Shown here one piece after another: positions 5,538-5,655 of a DNA stretch of 5,655 nucleotides. The DNA lies in NCBI GenBank assembly GCA_030044235.1, contig JASHWD010000087.1, positions 1 through 5,655 of the forward strand, given 5' to 3'. The stretch comes from Candidatus Parvarchaeota archaeon (GTDB taxonomy: Archaea > Nanobdellota > Nanobdellia > Parvarchaeales > Parvarchaeaceae). Each line of letters begins with the position of its first letter. The first letter of the stretch is position 1. The notes under the pieces were generated by a model. The model was not told the origin of the DNA. It saw nothing but the letters and a program-made list of their open reading frames with translations, and did no database searches. The position numbers and the translations under genes were made by a program.

Positions 5538-5655
5538 ATGAGTTCAGAAGAAGGTATTAATTTTCTTTCAAGGAAAAAACGTTTAGCAAGAAAGCTCGAT
5601 TATCTAATAAACATCGATGGTTATCGTTCGTATTGGGGAGATTGGGACATAGCAA
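5538..5655 (+). CDS. Unrecognised protein, N-terminal 39 residues, 3' end outside window
   Basis: An open frame starts at ATG 5538 (MSSEEGINFLSRKKRL and on) and is still open at the window edge. It has a basic stretch (SRKKRLARK, about 11-19), then LDYLINIDGYRSYWGDWDIA, rich in Tyr, Trp and Asp. No signal peptide or membrane segment is visible so far. The well-placed TATA box argues that it is a real gene with a leaderless transcript. Too little is visible to name a family. Confidence 0.55.
   Translation, partial: MSSEEGINFLSRKKRLARKLDYLINIDGYRSYWGDWDIA

Noticed and set aside
1..5655. Mobile element, CRISPR array, toxin-antitoxin or defence cluster
   Set aside because: No transposase or integrase, terminal inverted repeats, spaced direct repeats, tRNA-like structure or defence-type domains were seen; genes are metabolic and housekeeping in type.

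Overview
The window looks like chromosomal DNA from an archaeon of moderate-to-low GC content. The main evidence is promoter architecture. Six start codons, plus that of a broken gene (seven in all), have an A/T-rich TATA-like box centred about 23-30 bp upstream. No convincing Shine-Dalgarno sequence lies in between, which is the pattern of leaderless archaeal transcripts. Very short convergent and divergent spacers point to a compact genome. Acidophilic ARMAN/Micrarchaeota-type or Thermoplasmata-type lineages are possible, but the sequence alone does not decide this.

Layout from left to right: (1) the C-terminal half of a thiolase, running off the left edge and overlapping by ATGA a small CoxG-like SRPBCC protein. 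(2) One base later and convergent, a complete branched-chain amino acid aminotransferase (IlvE). (3) A 51-bp divergent spacer with one A/T-rich element readable as a TATA box in both directions, then a GNAT acetyltransferase. (4) Convergent to that, an unrecognised 286-residue membrane protein. (5) On the same strand, an AlkA-like HhH-GPD DNA glycosylase. (6) Divergent from it across 89 bp, a complete flavin-dependent thymidylate synthase (ThyX). (7) The decayed N-terminus of a dienelactone-hydrolase-family gene, with apparently intact promoter and start codon. (8) The first 39 codons of an unrecognised gene running off the right edge.

The window is mostly housekeeping and metabolic: acyl-CoA metabolism, branched-chain amino acids, base-excision repair and dTMP synthesis. 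Only thiolase/CoxG-like looks like a true operon. ThyX and the glycosylase share a divergent promoter region and both concern DNA precursors or integrity, but a functional link is only inference. I found no mobile element, CRISPR array, tRNA or rRNA, and no clear new multi-gene system. The least explained items are the membrane protein, the dienelactone hydrolase remnant and the truncated gene at the right edge.
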